From positions 17,223,975 through 17,287,974 of the forward strand of contig CM054183.1 of the NCBI GenBank assembly GCA_028829895.1: a stretch of DNA of 64,000 nucleotides, given 5' to 3'. Below are positions 25,401-40,400 of this stretch, one piece after another (position 1 is the first letter of the stretch; each line of letters starts with the position of its first letter). Made by a program: the position numbers and the translations under genes. A model generated the notes under the pieces. The model ran no database searches, was not told the DNA's origin, and saw only the letters and a program-made list of their open reading frames with translations. This DNA comes from Sinotaia quadrata (Eukaryota > Mollusca > Gastropoda > Architaenioglossa > Viviparidae).

Positions 25401-28400
25401 CAGCTGTATTTAATAGGGTATTTATTATGTCTTGATATGATTTTCTGTGCTGTGTGAGTTGAAAGACAAATCATAAGAGCAAAATGAAGATGAAACCATT
25501 CAGAAAAAGAATCTGAGTTTAGATGCTTGCCTAAGATTGGTGAGGAGAATTTATTTGGCATCCTACTATAATATATATATTTTTTCAACACACAAAAGGA
25601 TAAGGTACACAGAATGCATACAAACTTCCAAAATTCATCAGGGCTTCTAAGAAATATTTGAATGAAATAATCAGAATGAGAGTTGTGCACCTTTGCATAG
25701 GATCACCTAGCCTTAGTACTATTTTTTGCTTCAGCATGAATATTGCTATTCAGGGTTGTGCATTTGTTTGAAGGATGTCAACTTCTATCACAGTTTGTTC
25801 ATTGCAACTGGTTCCCATTCATTCTTATAGTCCTTTCCATCTCAGAGTTATAAGATTTTTTTTTCTTCATTTGCTGTTAAAACCTTTGCTGTCTTTCTTA
25901 TTGTTCTGGCTTAACAATATGGCTGTCTTTTTATATTGTGCCTATAGACATGCCATCAAATATTTGGACTCCCTGTATGTGTGACATGCCAGAAAGAGAG
26001 GCTGCACTTGCGGATGCTGTTTGGTCGAGGCTGGAAAATTGTTCTCTAATTATTTGGACTTCATTGTTTGAATGTAAGCAGGATCAGTCATAGATGCCCA
26101 CAAGAACAGGCAGTTTCATATGTACATATGCAAGAGGAAATGACTGATGAAACTTTGTCTTAAGCACAGGTGGTACACTTATTCAATCAGATTTGATTTC
26201 CACTATTTTGTACAACATTGCAAGAGTAAAAATCATGCATGTTCTGGTTGAGGGTTTGCTGGGAGAAAATAGCATGCAGATACCTCAATACTTATATGTC
26301 TGTTGACAGCAAGCATGATTGCAAAGAGTATTATCACAAAACAGCCTCATGTATTAGCAGTATGATGTTTCTGATAAGAGATGATGTACTGGACCTAATC
26401 AAGAATATATTGCATTTATTGTGCTGTCTTGAAGGACTGCAAAAGAGCAAATTTCATTTAGCAGAAACTGATTTATTATTGGATTATCACTTACTAAGAG
26501 TACTAACTCAGCTAGATGAGGTCAGTACAAAGAAAATAAGAGTAGTTGCTATTGCTGGCCCATGTTCATATCCTTCTTCACAACCACCACGTAAAGGATT
26601 GTTTTTATTGGTTAAAGAAGAAAATTTTGGTTTGCCTCTGTTGCATGCCATCATCTTTATCTTGGTAAGTGGCACAGCAGAGAATAAAACTCTAGGCCTC
26701 TCAGTAAGGATAATGAGTCTTCTCATGTGAGAACTAGGCTCTCATTGAGGAAAATGAGTCATACCAAGTGAAGTAGCAAAGAGGAAGGTTCTAGGCCTCT
26801 CTATAAGGATACCAAATCTTACCAAGTGACAAATAGGGTTTACCAAGTGATAAAGCAGAGAACAAAGCTCCAGGCTTCTCAGTGAGGTTAATAAGTTTTA
26901 CCAAGTGACACAGTAGAGAACAAAGCTCTAGGTCAACTACACGATACTCAGTGAGTCGCTGGCTAGCTGTCATTCTTCTCTTTCCACCAGTGAGAGAAGT
27001 TTGGCAGTCACACCCACTAAGGGTAATGAGTTTTACCAAGTGACACAGCAGTGGACAAAGCTCTAGGTCTCCCATTAAGGGTAATGCTCCCATTAAGAGT
27101 TTTACCAAGTGACACAGCAGAGAACAAAGTTCAGGTCTCCCATTAAAGGTAATGCTCCCATTAAGGGTATCAAGTTTTACCAAGTGACACAGAGAACAAA
27201 GCTCTAGGTCTCCCATTAAGGGTAATGCTCCTATTAAGGGTAATGAGTTTTACCAAGTGGCATAGCAGAGAACACAGCTCTAGGTCTCCCATTAAAGGTA
27301 ATGCTCCCATTAAGGGTATTGAGTTTTACCAAGTAACAACAGAGAACACAGCTCTAGGTCTCCCAGTAAGGGTAATGATTGTTTTGACCATATCTTCCAG
27401 AGTGTATTCAAACATGTTATATGAAGAGTGTCTGCAGCCATTGTTTTGTGGCATCACGTGAGATGATAAAAAACATGAAGGCAGAGTTATTCTTTCATGA
27501 GTTAATACATGATTCACAAGTATTTATTAATTTTTGTGCATTGGTACAAAACTGTATGAAGAAAATATTAAAATTTGTATTTTCATGGTGGAGCCTTAAA
27601 AGAGGTCTTCTTTATTTAGCCTCTGACCTGCTAAAGACCTATGGTTTGCAGGAGAAGGTATGCGTTCCTTTATTTTTCTCTCTTGTGAGTAGGAGATTCT
27701 TTCCCCAACAATATAGCTTGTATGTGCTTTGCATATAAGAGGTATAATTTGATTATTTACTTAGGAAACTGTCCACCTCCTAGTCCTATTCATTATTCTC
27801 CTCATATACACATCTAGTTGTAAGCAGAAAACAAAATGTTCTATGTTAAAACAAAATGTTTTCATGAATACTTATCAGCTGTGTATACTGAGGCCTTACT
27901 AGCCTCCCTTATCTCTACCTGCACTGTATTCGACTCACTAAGTGGACATCAATCAAGGAACACTACTGGGTAAATTCTGACTATTTTTTATCAGCTGTGT
28001 ATACTGAGGCCTTACTAGCCTCCCTTATCTCTACCTGCACTGTATTCGACTCACTAAGTGGACATCAATCAAGGAACACTACTGGGTAAATTCTGACTAT
28101 TTTTTTATCTCTGACAAAAGTATGTTGTCTTCTCAGTCATGCCTTTATGACAGAATAGCCTGTATGTCTTTTCATATATTGTATTATTGTACATAAAAAT
28201 GTTGCTATTTATAATAAAAGTTGTTGTTGTGCTCATAGAATATTTATGGTTGCTGTACAAATTAATTTGCTAGTCTCTTGTTATGGTCATGATTTATCAT
28301 GCATATTTTGTAATAGAAATTTTTGTTAAGTGTTTGTCTTATTATCATTGATAGTCTGTGACAAGTAGTGCTTACACACATATATGAAGACTTTCCAGTT

Positions 28401-31400
28401 AATTCAGCTAAATTTTGTTATCCATTTGTAAATAGTGCATCGTTACGAACCTAAACCAGTTCAACAGCATATTTCTCAGTGAAGTGCCACTTTTCCAAAT
28501 GAATGCAATTCTAGCTGTACCTGATGTGATTTTGCATCCACATGGAAATGAGATCTATAAGCTGATACTGCAGTGTGTGCGGGATGCAGTTGAACGGTAT
28601 GATTCATTAATGGTTTGCATTTCCTTACTGAAGAAGAGTACTAACAGTGGGATAGTATTAGTCTATTGCTACTATTGTTTTGAATCTGTTTATTCAGGAC
28701 AGTGAAAAGTATTTCATGGTTTATGTTTTGCAATTGTTTGTTGGGAAAGAGCACCAACAATGAGTTCTATTATTAGTTCATGTTGAACATTTATTTATTG
28801 GGAAGAGTGCTTACATTGAGATATATTATTGGTGAATGTGTGTACAATTTGTTTATTGTGAGAAACCTCACAGTGAGTTCTATTATTAGTTATGTTTAAC
28901 ATTGTTTATTGGGAAGAGTATTTACATTGAGTTATATTTTTGGCGAAAGTGTTTAAAATTTGTTATTTGTGGGAAAAGTTCTCGGTAAGCTCTGTTATTG
29001 GTTAATACTTGAATTCATAATGGGAAAATCACATTCATTGAACTTTTTTTATTGGTTATTGTTTAACATTTGTTTATGGTGAGAAAACTCACAATGGACA
29101 GTATAATGGGTTTAAGATTTATATATTTATTTATGAGCAGTATAATGGTTTAACACAGGTGCGAGAACTCATAATGGGCAGTATAATGATTATTGTTTAA
29201 CATTTGTTTATGGTGGGAAAACTCAAAATGGGCACTATAATGAGTTAAAGTTTTATAATTATTTTATGAGCAGATAATGGTTTAATGCTTATTGTTTATG
29301 GTGAGAAATCTCATAACGGGCAGTATAATGGTTAATGTTTTGCATTTGTTTGTGAAGAGAAAGCTCACAATGGGCAGTATAATGGGTTAACATTTTGCAT
29401 TTGTTCATTGGGGATGAATACAGTGGATGCTTTTATCTGTTAATGACTTGCAATTGTTTATTAACTCTTTACCGGGCGGAACTGAGAATATTGAACTGTG
29501 GCTCTAAATTCTTGAAATCTTGGAATCTCCTTCCAAATTCATCAGTCAGTGCATCTAATTGGGCTTTATACTTGTCATTTCACCAGAAATGGTTTCTTGT
29601 TTCAGCAAAGGGAAGTGACAAAACTTTTTTTCACTTGCTTGTTTGGAGAATAGTGAGAGTTTTGTCTGAAATGATTTTACATATACATACATTTTATGTG
29701 CAAACACACAATTGCCCTGAAGTTTGACATTCAGTTCATTTAACTTTTCCATAATTTCAATGGCAAACATTAAGTCTAACTTCCACTCCTTATTGACAAT
29801 GTTAGTATTAAAGTCACATTCAATTCCCTTCATCTCTAGGAACATCACTATTTCTTCTCTGAGGTCCCACACTCGCCTCAACACCTTGCCGAGACTCAGC
29901 CATCAAACACTGGTGCGGAACAGCACATCGAAATGTTCAGTTTCCACATCGTCAAGTAATGCCTTGAACTGTATGTGATTAAGTCCTCTTGATCTGATGT
30001 GGTTGATGACACTGACAACTGGGTCAATAACATGCTTGATATTCAAAACAGTTTTACACAGATTTTCTTGATGGATCACACAGTGAAGTGGTAATAATGT
30101 GTGGTCAGGATATTCTGCTTTAATCTTATCACTTATCAACTTTACCAGACCTACATTTTTTCCGGTCAAAGCACGAGCTCTGTCAGTTGTAACACTTGCC
30201 ATCTTGTTCCAATTAACCCAGTTCTTTCAATACAGTTATTAACAGCAGTGAATATATCATGGCCTGTGGTTGTGTTTTTGAGTGACTCAACACTCAGTAA
30301 CTCTTCAGTAAGTTTGAAAGAAGTGTTTATTCCACATATAAATATAAATAATTGGGCAGTATCATGTACATCGGTACTCTCATCCAATGCAAGAGAGTAC
30401 CACAAAAACTGTTTACTTGCATCTTGAAGTTTATGCATCAAATTGTCATTTATCTTGTCAACACGTATGACCACACTTCTTCTTGAGAAATTAATGTTGT
30501 CAAATTTGTTTTTTTGTTCTGGACACATAATGTTTGCTGCATCTAGCAAACATTCCTTGATGAATTCGCCATCAGAAAATAACTTGTTGTGTTTTACAAT
30601 TCTGTGTGACAGCACCAGACTAGCTTCTGTTGCAGCATCTTGAATTGAAGACTGTTTAGTGAAAACAGTTTGCTGTTTCCAAATTTTTCACCAGCTCCAG
30701 GCATTTTCTTTTCTTCTCTTTGGTTGTTAAATTGTATCCAAAATCAGAATGTTTTGTTTGGTAATGTCTTTTTAAATTGTACTCCTTGAAGACAGCCACT
30801 GACTCATGACACAACAAGCAAACTGATTTGCTACCAACTTTTATAAAACAATACTTAGTTGTCCATTCATCATTAAAAACATGGCATTCATCTTCAATCT
30901 TACGTTGTTTTTTAGTGACATTGTTTTAATAAAATTTGTTAGAATTTTACAAATTACAAACGTTAAAAAGGAAATGAAACAAAACTACTTCCGGCTGTGT
31001 GAAAATAAAATATTCGGAAAACAAGGAGTAAACTCAGAATAAATTTCAGAAATATATCAAGACTACTACAACAAATAAATTAATTTGAATATTGTAAATG
31101 TGGAAATAATTTATAACAGCAAAAAAACTTTTAAATTTAATATTTTCTTGCAAAATAAATTGTTAAAAAATCGTTTTATTTGTGACATGCCTGGTGTGTT
31201 AATACTAATTAATAAATATTTTTATGAATTAGTTTATCATAATTGCTTATCAACGATTAAATTTAAGATTTATTTATTGCTATAAGCCTGCACACCACCG
31301 GTACATAACTTTTTTCGCAGGTGGAATTTCCTACTTAAGGAGTAGTCTAAGTCTAAGACAACGACATAAATTTCTTTTCATTCACTAGTCTAGCTCCCGA

Positions 31401-34400
31401 ACCCCCATCAACCCACTAACTACTTCAGACATGCGTTAAGGCACGCATAAGAAATATATAACATAAAATAAAGATTCATTATAAAATAATATCTATAATA
31501 ACAATACACAATAATTTGAAAGAAACAGTTCTCATGTTAAAGTCCGATTTCTAATCTTCTAATCTAGACAATCACTATTCTGCAATATATCCAATTCTGT
31601 GTCTTTACATACGATTGAGTAAGAAGAAGAGTCAGAGTTAATAACTATATTCTTGACCTGAGTCATAGATGTGGCAAGGAGTTGTCTCCCTGTTCGGTGA
31701 TACTGTTGATCACACAGTGAGTGTAATGACAGACAATGTTAATTTACACTTACCTATACTGTAAATAAGATGACTGGCAAAGTCTGGAGGTTGGACCACA
31801 AGAGTTGAATCAGTCTCCAACTAAAGTCTTAGAGTTCCGTAGTTGGCCCTGTGGGCTTTGGTGTTGGTCGTTCCAAGCAGGACACAACGGTTAACAAAGA
31901 AAGGCGCGCTCACTACTCTCACTGCTAAACACGGAGGTAGCACTTAGAATAATTCTAAACTCTTCTATCTTCTTTCGCTTTCTCATCAATCATTCAACTT
32001 ACAACATGTCTGCAAAAGAATTGATCAGCCCCATACATCCTTCATTCATTGATACAGTATTTCAACATGAATTATACATATCCATAAGTCAGTATAATTC
32101 TAATATATCTCAATCGAATAATTCTAACCCAACATGTGAATAATAGTTTAATACAATTTATTTCTAAGTCTAGATTGAATAGATAGCTTACCAAAGTGCA
32201 TTGACGACTGCCTTTCAAGCCGGACCAGAAATCTCATACAATAAGTATTATCGCAGTGCCTTGCCATGGATTATGATGGAGTATTTATGGGCTTGGGTTT
32301 CGGTGGGTAGGGACTGTCCATCTGGACCTGTTTACATTTGTTTGCTTCAACACAATGTCCTAACCTCCTTGACAGCAGTTACCATACTGGTTCCTGTTTA
32401 CATTTGTCCACCTCAATATTGCGTGTCCTATTCGTCCTTGACTGGTTTACCCCTTCCCCTCTCTTTCTCTAGCCAGAAAGTGATTGTAGCAGACTTCCTT
32501 GATTGCAATTAGAGAACTGACCAGAGTGCTGCCCCCACGACTGTCCATCCAGTGTGACTATGCTAACAGTTTGACACAGTATTGTCCTTTCTTTTGTCAT
32601 TACAGCATGCTAGTAGTTAAATGTTAGCCCGAATCAATTAGTGATGATTTTATCCATCAAGCATGACTGCACTAACAGTTTGACATGGCAAGGCCCTTTT
32701 TAAAAATTTCTAAATGCCCTCGAGGACCGCATAATATCAGTTGCTGGGCCGCATGTGGCCCACGGTCATAGTTTGCCCACCCCTAGCTTGGACTAAAGAA
32801 ATCTGTTTATAAAGATTCACTATAAACCATACTAAGTCATAATCACACTTGTAGTCATACCATTCTCATGTTTTACTTTAATTTCCATATTTGGTTTGAG
32901 TTCTAATGTTATTTAAATATGCAAGCTTCTATAGAAGGCCTAAAGTTATATCAAATATCAAACCCAACATTATGTGAAGGTCCATTATACATTGCTTGCA
33001 AGTCCTCTTTCTTTATATAATTGCAGTCTGTAAAACAGAATTACAGGGGGTTTATGCAGTCACATTCATCGTAATTTTAAGCCATTTTAAAAACTATTTT
33101 TCAGTTTTAATTAATTTTTAAAATGGAAGTCTAATTAACATAATGTGTAAATCCTTTAATTTTATTTGTGTTATTCATCAGGACAAAGGTGTTTGTGCGT
33201 TGGATGAATGGCTCTTGTATTGATACACCACCTATTAAGATTTTGGGTGAAGATGAGCCCTACATACACAGCTACTATACAGAGGTTGTCTTAAATCCTG
33301 ATCTTATCCAGCTTGGTCAGGCACTTAGTTCAAATGTCAAGGAAGTTATTACCTCAATCACAAACTACGTCAGTAGATTTAAGAAGTATCGCCATTTATG
33401 GAAGTCTGAAAAGGCAAGTTGATTGACCTCTTTTAATTTCTGTACATCCAATTTTATCTTTGAGAATTTCTGACAAAGATTGTCTTTCTCTAAAGCAGGG
33501 CTGGGGAAAGAATGCACCATCTGCCAAATTTTTGTCCACTTGGTCAGTTTTATCCAGCATGGGACAATGTTTTTAACTTCTGCACCTACAACAACAGTAT
33601 TTTTAAAATAGTATTTATTTCTTTTGAATAAAAGTCTCTCCTGTTGTGGATCCATGGTAAAAGGTTGTGGAAAGTGATATATGGATCATATATGCACACA
33701 CTTGACAACAAATATATTTTGCATTCATATTCAAAGCTTGTATATGATTAATGGATTGATTTCTGCATAATGGGCAATTAGGAGTGCCTTTGTATAAGCT
33801 CACCTGGTGAGAAAAACTAGAATTTTAAGTTCTGTCTCCATTATACAACCAGTTAAGAATACTTGAGGCGAATAAAATTTGGGTTTTATGTGTCTGAAGA
33901 AGATTGTCTACATAATTTGTAAAAAAACCAACAGCAGTAATAGAAAAAACAAACAAAAATGAAAATGTGGAGATATCACTGTCACCCTGAAGAAATTTGC
34001 AATTTGCACTGCATTGGCTTGTCTAACTATATTGTATTGCATGAATATATGTATTAAGAGATTAGGGGGCATGCTCTGTGTAAGTTCTTTATTGTTTATC
34101 TCTCACTTTCATCTCCCTCAGAGAGTACTTGGCCCTTTATAAGCCACAGTTTGTCTGTATGTGAAGCCATTGATACTTCTTGTGTATACTTTTCAAATTT
34201 TATGATGGAAAGAATGTTTTACATTTACATAAACTTCAGTTAGTTTTGCCTTTGAGTTGCTCTACACAATGATAATACTGATCATTTGGTAAGGAGACAG
34301 ACTGAGTTTCAAAAACCATTTGTGATGTGTGAAATTTAACAATACGTTAGAAAGAGAAGTTAATTAATTACAAAATAATTATTGTTTGGAATCATATAAT

Positions 34401-37400
34401 TTCTTAAGTTTTATTGATTGCTTTTCTACCTGATACTGATAACAATAACTCTTGAATTTCAGGAAGATATAATTATTAAGTGGTTGACAACCATGCCTAA
34501 TTTTGTGTGGTTTGATGAGAAGCTGCAGTATTACACCAAACTGATTGCAGAAGTGTCAGAGATCCCACTTTCAAAAGTTCAGAACTGTATCCTCATCCAT
34601 ACAGATCAGCTGTCATCTGCAATTTGTAATCACATACAAATGTGGATTGATTTGCTCGGAAAAAGCCTGAGAGATTCAGCAAAAATTCAGCTCATTCACC
34701 TTCGAGATAGGTTGTATGTAAGTAAAGCCATTGAAAATTTTAATAATATCCAGGATAGAATGATTATGTAAGTAAAGCCTTTGGTAATATTAAGAGTCTG
34801 CAATATAGAATGATATGTTGTGTGTATATATATATAAAGTAAAGCCTTATACAATTTCAAAATTTTCAGTACAGATCGATATTTTTGTAAGTAAATTCTC
34901 TTTGATAATATTAATTTTCTAGTATAGACGCATATGCATATCAGTAAAGCCTTTGGTAATATTAAAAGTCTCCATTGTGAACTGATCATGTTCATTTAAA
35001 GATTTTTCATTTCCAAATGATCTTTCTGTATATATTCTCAAATTTTTATTATATATTTGATAGTTTTAGCTCTATTCCTTAAACTATATATCGAGAGGGT
35101 AGGCCATATCTGCACAAAATTTTCAGTGTTTGTTAAATCAATAACCAATTATTACAATTAGGAAAGTATACGTTCTTTAGTTGTATTAATTTAGTTTTGT
35201 TAAAGACAGATATTTACTTCAAAATAGCAATCTGTCATGCTGACACTATAAAGCAGGGGTGTCGAGCCTTTTTGTGTAAAGGGCTACAACCATTATTGTC
35301 GACTAGCTTGTGGGCCTCATATAATACCCATAAGTGGTACATCTAACGATTTTAACCCTAATTGCCTGAGTCATAAAATTATGCATATGAATAGTTTTAC
35401 TTATAAAAATGCAATTTTAACTGCTTTAATGAGAGAAAATAATGTTATCTTGATTAAAAGCCACAAATTATGCATTTTATTTTATTTGTAACTGCAAAAT
35501 ATCAATGTAAGAATTGGCACTGCTTCTCACAAACTATACTTCCAATAGCAAACATGATGGATGATGAAGCAGCACACCTGCCAACTCTACCCTTGGCTTC
35601 TGTTTTTTCTTTTCTTTCATTGTCAAAGCAAATTGGTTTGGGGTGCATGGATTTATTCTAAGCAGCACACCTGCCATCTCCACCCTTAGCCACTGTTTTT
35701 CTTTTCTTTCTTTGTCAAAGCAAAGTGTTTGGGTGCATGGATTTATTCTAACATAAGATAATTCCATAATATTGTGTAATGTGGTTCCCAAGGGCTGCAG
35801 AACACAACTTGTCTGGCCATATATGACTTGTGGGCCAATCATGGGCCACCCTTGATGTAGAATGTAAAAATAGCATCATGTTGCAGATCTTTGCTTTCTA
35901 ATACTTTTAGACATACCATTAATAACATGAAGATTCTAAATGCTCCTTAGGCATACAAGACAAAGGAATTATAAGAGTACAAGTGACTAAGATTTGGCTA
36001 AATAGCCTCCATCAGTACAATACAGCTATTAATAACAAGTATATATAAGCAGTGAAGTTAGTAGCCTATTGATGTGTGAAAACCTTTTCTGAATACTTGT
36101 AGATGGTGGCTTGGGAGTCATTAAAGTCGGTCTTTCCTTAGATAAAAGATTCTCTAATCTCTTTGCGACTATTATAAAGAGGCAGATCCAGGATACACAT
36201 GTTTTCATTTTTAGTCTTTTAGATCATGGACCTGGGAATGTAAATTTAGAACTTCTAGTTAATATTAAAACTTTACAGCTACAACAGTCTTTCTGGTGGC
36301 TTTGACTTGGGCATGCAGAATAAGTGAGATTCATGCTTTGTTGGAAGATTCACCAAGATAAGTTTTGATCTAATGGTTCTGTTAACTAAAGATTAAATTT
36401 TGTTCTTGATAAAAATAGATTACCCATACAGGAGAAACAATCCATTATCATTTCACTGTTACCACCATCTAACAATAAACTAATATATCTATTTCAGGAC
36501 CTGGTTAAGATTATAAGAGTCTATTTAGGGAGATTCAGGACTGTGAGAAACAATAGTTCATGCTTTGTTATATCTATTTTGAAATACATCAAAGATATTT
36601 GCATCCAAATTATTTCATTATGGATAAAGTCAGTCAGTATATATGATAAATATAGCCAGTGCTTTTTCCTGATTCACTCTTTCTTTTATAGTCCAGCATT
36701 TTTGGGACCTGTGAATGTTGCTTAGATATTCTCTTGCCTTCAGTAATTTTTCTTCAGTGGGGAATCTAGTGTGTATCAGTTTATTGTTTTTAGTCATTGA
36801 AATATTATTTTATCTTTGTTTCAATATTAGGTTTTGTACGGTGTTCGAGTAGCAGTAATGAGTTTGAATACTTGATGTTAAGTGTTCTTTTGGTGAAGAT
36901 ATTTAGTAGTATGGAAAACATTTTTTAAAAAAGCAGAAAGGAATTATTAAAAAAAATTATGTAAATAACTTTCATATGCCAAGAAGGAAAGTTGGAAATT
37001 GTATGGGTTTATTGCTATTTACAAGAGCTGAGATGAAGGAAGTGAGTACACAAGAGTGTATGGAAGATAGGCAGTACTTTCAGCTTTGATGTGCATCTTG
37101 CATTGCCTCTCTGTCCTGGCAATATGCTGGACATTCATATTTTATAAGCATCTTTCATTATCAACCTCCCTTAGCTATATGCTGAACATTCATCTTGTAT
37201 AAGCACCCCACATTGCCTATTTCTTTGGCAGTTTGCTGAACACCTTTGTTTTGTTGCTTGAATTCATAGGTGAATTGTCTGCATGTACAGTTGGTAAGTA
37301 TTCTTTTCAAACTAATTGTACTTTAAAAACTAGTTTGCTTTATCTCTCTACATCTTACATTATTGTCATTAATCTTTTCAAGATCCTTTCATGCATATAG

Positions 37401-40400
37401 ATGTTTACAAACATTTTAAAAGACCAAAAGTTTATAATTTACTATAAATATCCTTTGTTTTTCAGAATTTTTACTAATAGTTATTAACATAAATGTTTGG
37501 TTTCTCATGTTTAGGACAAGAGCATAGAACTTGACCTTGCTCCTAAAAGTCTGGAGGATCTCAAGTTTGTTCTTTCTGCTATATCTGACATCAAAGCAAT
37601 GTCCCTTGATGTGGAGACTCAGATCCGAGATTCACATGAATGTTATCGGACACTCATGTTGTACGACCTACCGGTATAGTTATATAATTTTATGGTTTCT
37701 CCATCTTGTAGTAGCTACTTTTCTCAAACATAGGTATTAATTTTTTCACTTCCATTTTTTTTATCTTCTTTTTTCAAATAGAACTTTTGTACACATCAGT
37801 ATTTTAAAAAATTAATATCAATTAAAAATCCAAAACCCCTCTGACATTTATGGTTGGACCAATGGTTTCAATATATCATGCATAATATCTCTACAAATAT
37901 AGAAAATTATAGATATCAACAGCATAGGCTTTGTTGCTTTTACCTGTATTTAGGGCATGATATGTGTGAAATAGCCTCCAAGGATACATGTTTCGGGTAA
38001 GTTCTTGAAAAAGAGTTACTAAAGTATATCTATTATTTATTGAAATTTTTATTACCAGCATAATATGAATGCAAACTACTATGTCCTTTCATCCACCACA
38101 TTTAAAATTGTATTTGACTGTAGTAAATGTTCAAGTAATTACTATATAAATTTGCATTTAATAAGAATCGACTCTTGAGTGATGTAAAATTGTAAAAAGT
38201 GCCCAAATCAAAAATATATCCATTTTATTTCATATTTCTGCATTACACTATTGCATACTCATGATACTGTTAGAAACCTGTCATCATTTGTTGAAAGTAT
38301 CATTCTCAAGCATTTATCAAAATATCAGTCTTTAATATTTGTTGACATTTTAATTTCAGAACAATTAATTGTACAAGTCTGAATGGCATGTATTCTGCAC
38401 TTATTATTACTTTCATGTATAATGTAATTATCATGCTGATTTCTTTTCTTTCTTCTTGCACACTTTAACTGTCATTCTTCTTTTCTTCTTATTTGTTCAC
38501 TTGGTTTTTCTTAGTGCATACTTTTAAAAAAAATTCTTATCTTTCTTTAAAAGCAAAATTTTCTTTACTTTCTGATTGCATACTTTTGAAGTAATTTCTC
38601 TTTCCTTCATGAAAACATACTTTAAAAGTCATTCTCCTTATCTTTCTGAGCTCTCATTTAAGTCATTCCTCTTTTCTTTCTGAATGCATACTTTAAAATC
38701 ATTCCTCTTAAACTTTCTGCTTGCATAGTATAAAGTCATTTAACTTATCCTTCTGATTGCATACTTTAAAAGTCATTCCTCTTAGCTTTCTGCGTGTACA
38801 CTTTTAGTCATTCATCTTTTCTTTGTGAATGCACACTTTAGAAGTCATCCATCTTATTGTTTTGATTGTATATTTTTAGTCATTCATCTTTTCTTTATGA
38901 ATGCACACTTTAAAAGTCATTCATCTTATTGTTTTGATTATACACTTTTAGTCATTCATCTTTTCTTTGTGAATGCATACTTTAAAAGTCATTCATCTTA
39001 TTGTTTTGATTGTATACTTTTATAGTCATTCATCTTTTCTTTGTGAATGCACACTTTAAAAGTCATTCATCTTATTGTTTTGATTATACACTTTTAGTCA
39101 TTCATCTTTTCTTTGTGAATGCATACTTTAAAAGTAAGTCTTTATACATTTGCTATTGCACATTTGAAAAGTCATATATTTTATATTTGCAAGTTCAAAC
39201 AATGCTCTGAGACTTAGTTAGACATTATACCAGTTGTTACTTTGTACAAGAGAGAGCAGCCTTTTTGTCACTGAATGGTTTACTTTGTTAAGAGATTGTC
39301 TAGCATTGTTCATCTTGAGTCATTTGTTAAAAGCACTAATGTGTGGAGGTTCAGCTGCATATCTCTACACTCTTGATTAATATCCCATTATACAAATGAA
39401 GTTCAGCCTTTGTAGAAAAACACCAGGTTGAATGTAGTCTACTTGCACACTGGAAAATGTAACATTTTAAGAGACTCTAGGCCAGGGGTCACCAACCTTT
39501 TTGATACTGAGAGCTACTTCGTGGATACTGAGTCATACGAATGGCTACCAGTTTGATACACTCTTCTAGTTTGCCTTTATACATTATTAATAATATGAAG
39601 ACTTAGAAAAGGCCTGCAAGCAACTCATGTGGTCTTTGCGGGCGACCTGGTGCCCGCGGGCACTGTGTTGGTGACCCCTGCTCTAGACAAATAGTTGATC
39701 ATTTACACTGACTTTATGTTCATGTTCACATGTATTTCAGTGTCCTAAAGTCTTCGAAAACATGAAATTCAGAAATTTCCAAGGGAGTTAACTGTGATGG
39801 TTTTAACTCACTCTTGCCAGAACAAAATGCCAGCACTTGCTCTTTGTCTTTCTGTCTTTTTTCCAGCCTCCCTGAAAATAACAGCATCTTTTGGTTGGTG
39901 AAAAATAATATAGGTGCCTTTTTATCATACTTTACTGTACAGTTGGCAAAATGCACAACAGAGAAAATGATTCCATGGCTCAGTTCTGAGATACTCATTT
40001 AGTGTGGTATATCATGTTTCTCAACAAGTTTTGATTAATATAGTTCCTCCTTGGGAGGAGGAGGAGGTATACACTTTATTTCCAGCCATGCATGCCAAGT
40101 CCTTATAGGAATTGTGGTTTCTTTCTGATCCACTTACTTGGCGCTCCCATATCAACAACTTCCACACTTCTCCATTTCTGATACAGACTCTATGTATAGC
40201 ATAGGTGATGTCAGATGGAAAATGTATTAGATAATTTACACTACTTTGATGGAGACTGTCCCAGTCATTTAACTATTCAGTTAGATGATAGGGATACATT
40301 AAGAGTATCAGCCACTTGCTTGGCAAAGTGATCAAAAAGTCCCAAAAGAAGGAACACCATTCAGGGAGTGACTGCTATTGCAAGTCAGGAAAAAGAAGTG

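Noticed and set aside
26660..27520. Repetitive frames on both strands in intron 9
   Set aside because: They are read-through of the ~60-bp minisatellite.
33492..33520. CAGGGCTGGGGAAAG as a hAT end
   Set aside because: No partner end, inverted repeat or 8-bp target duplication was found nearby.
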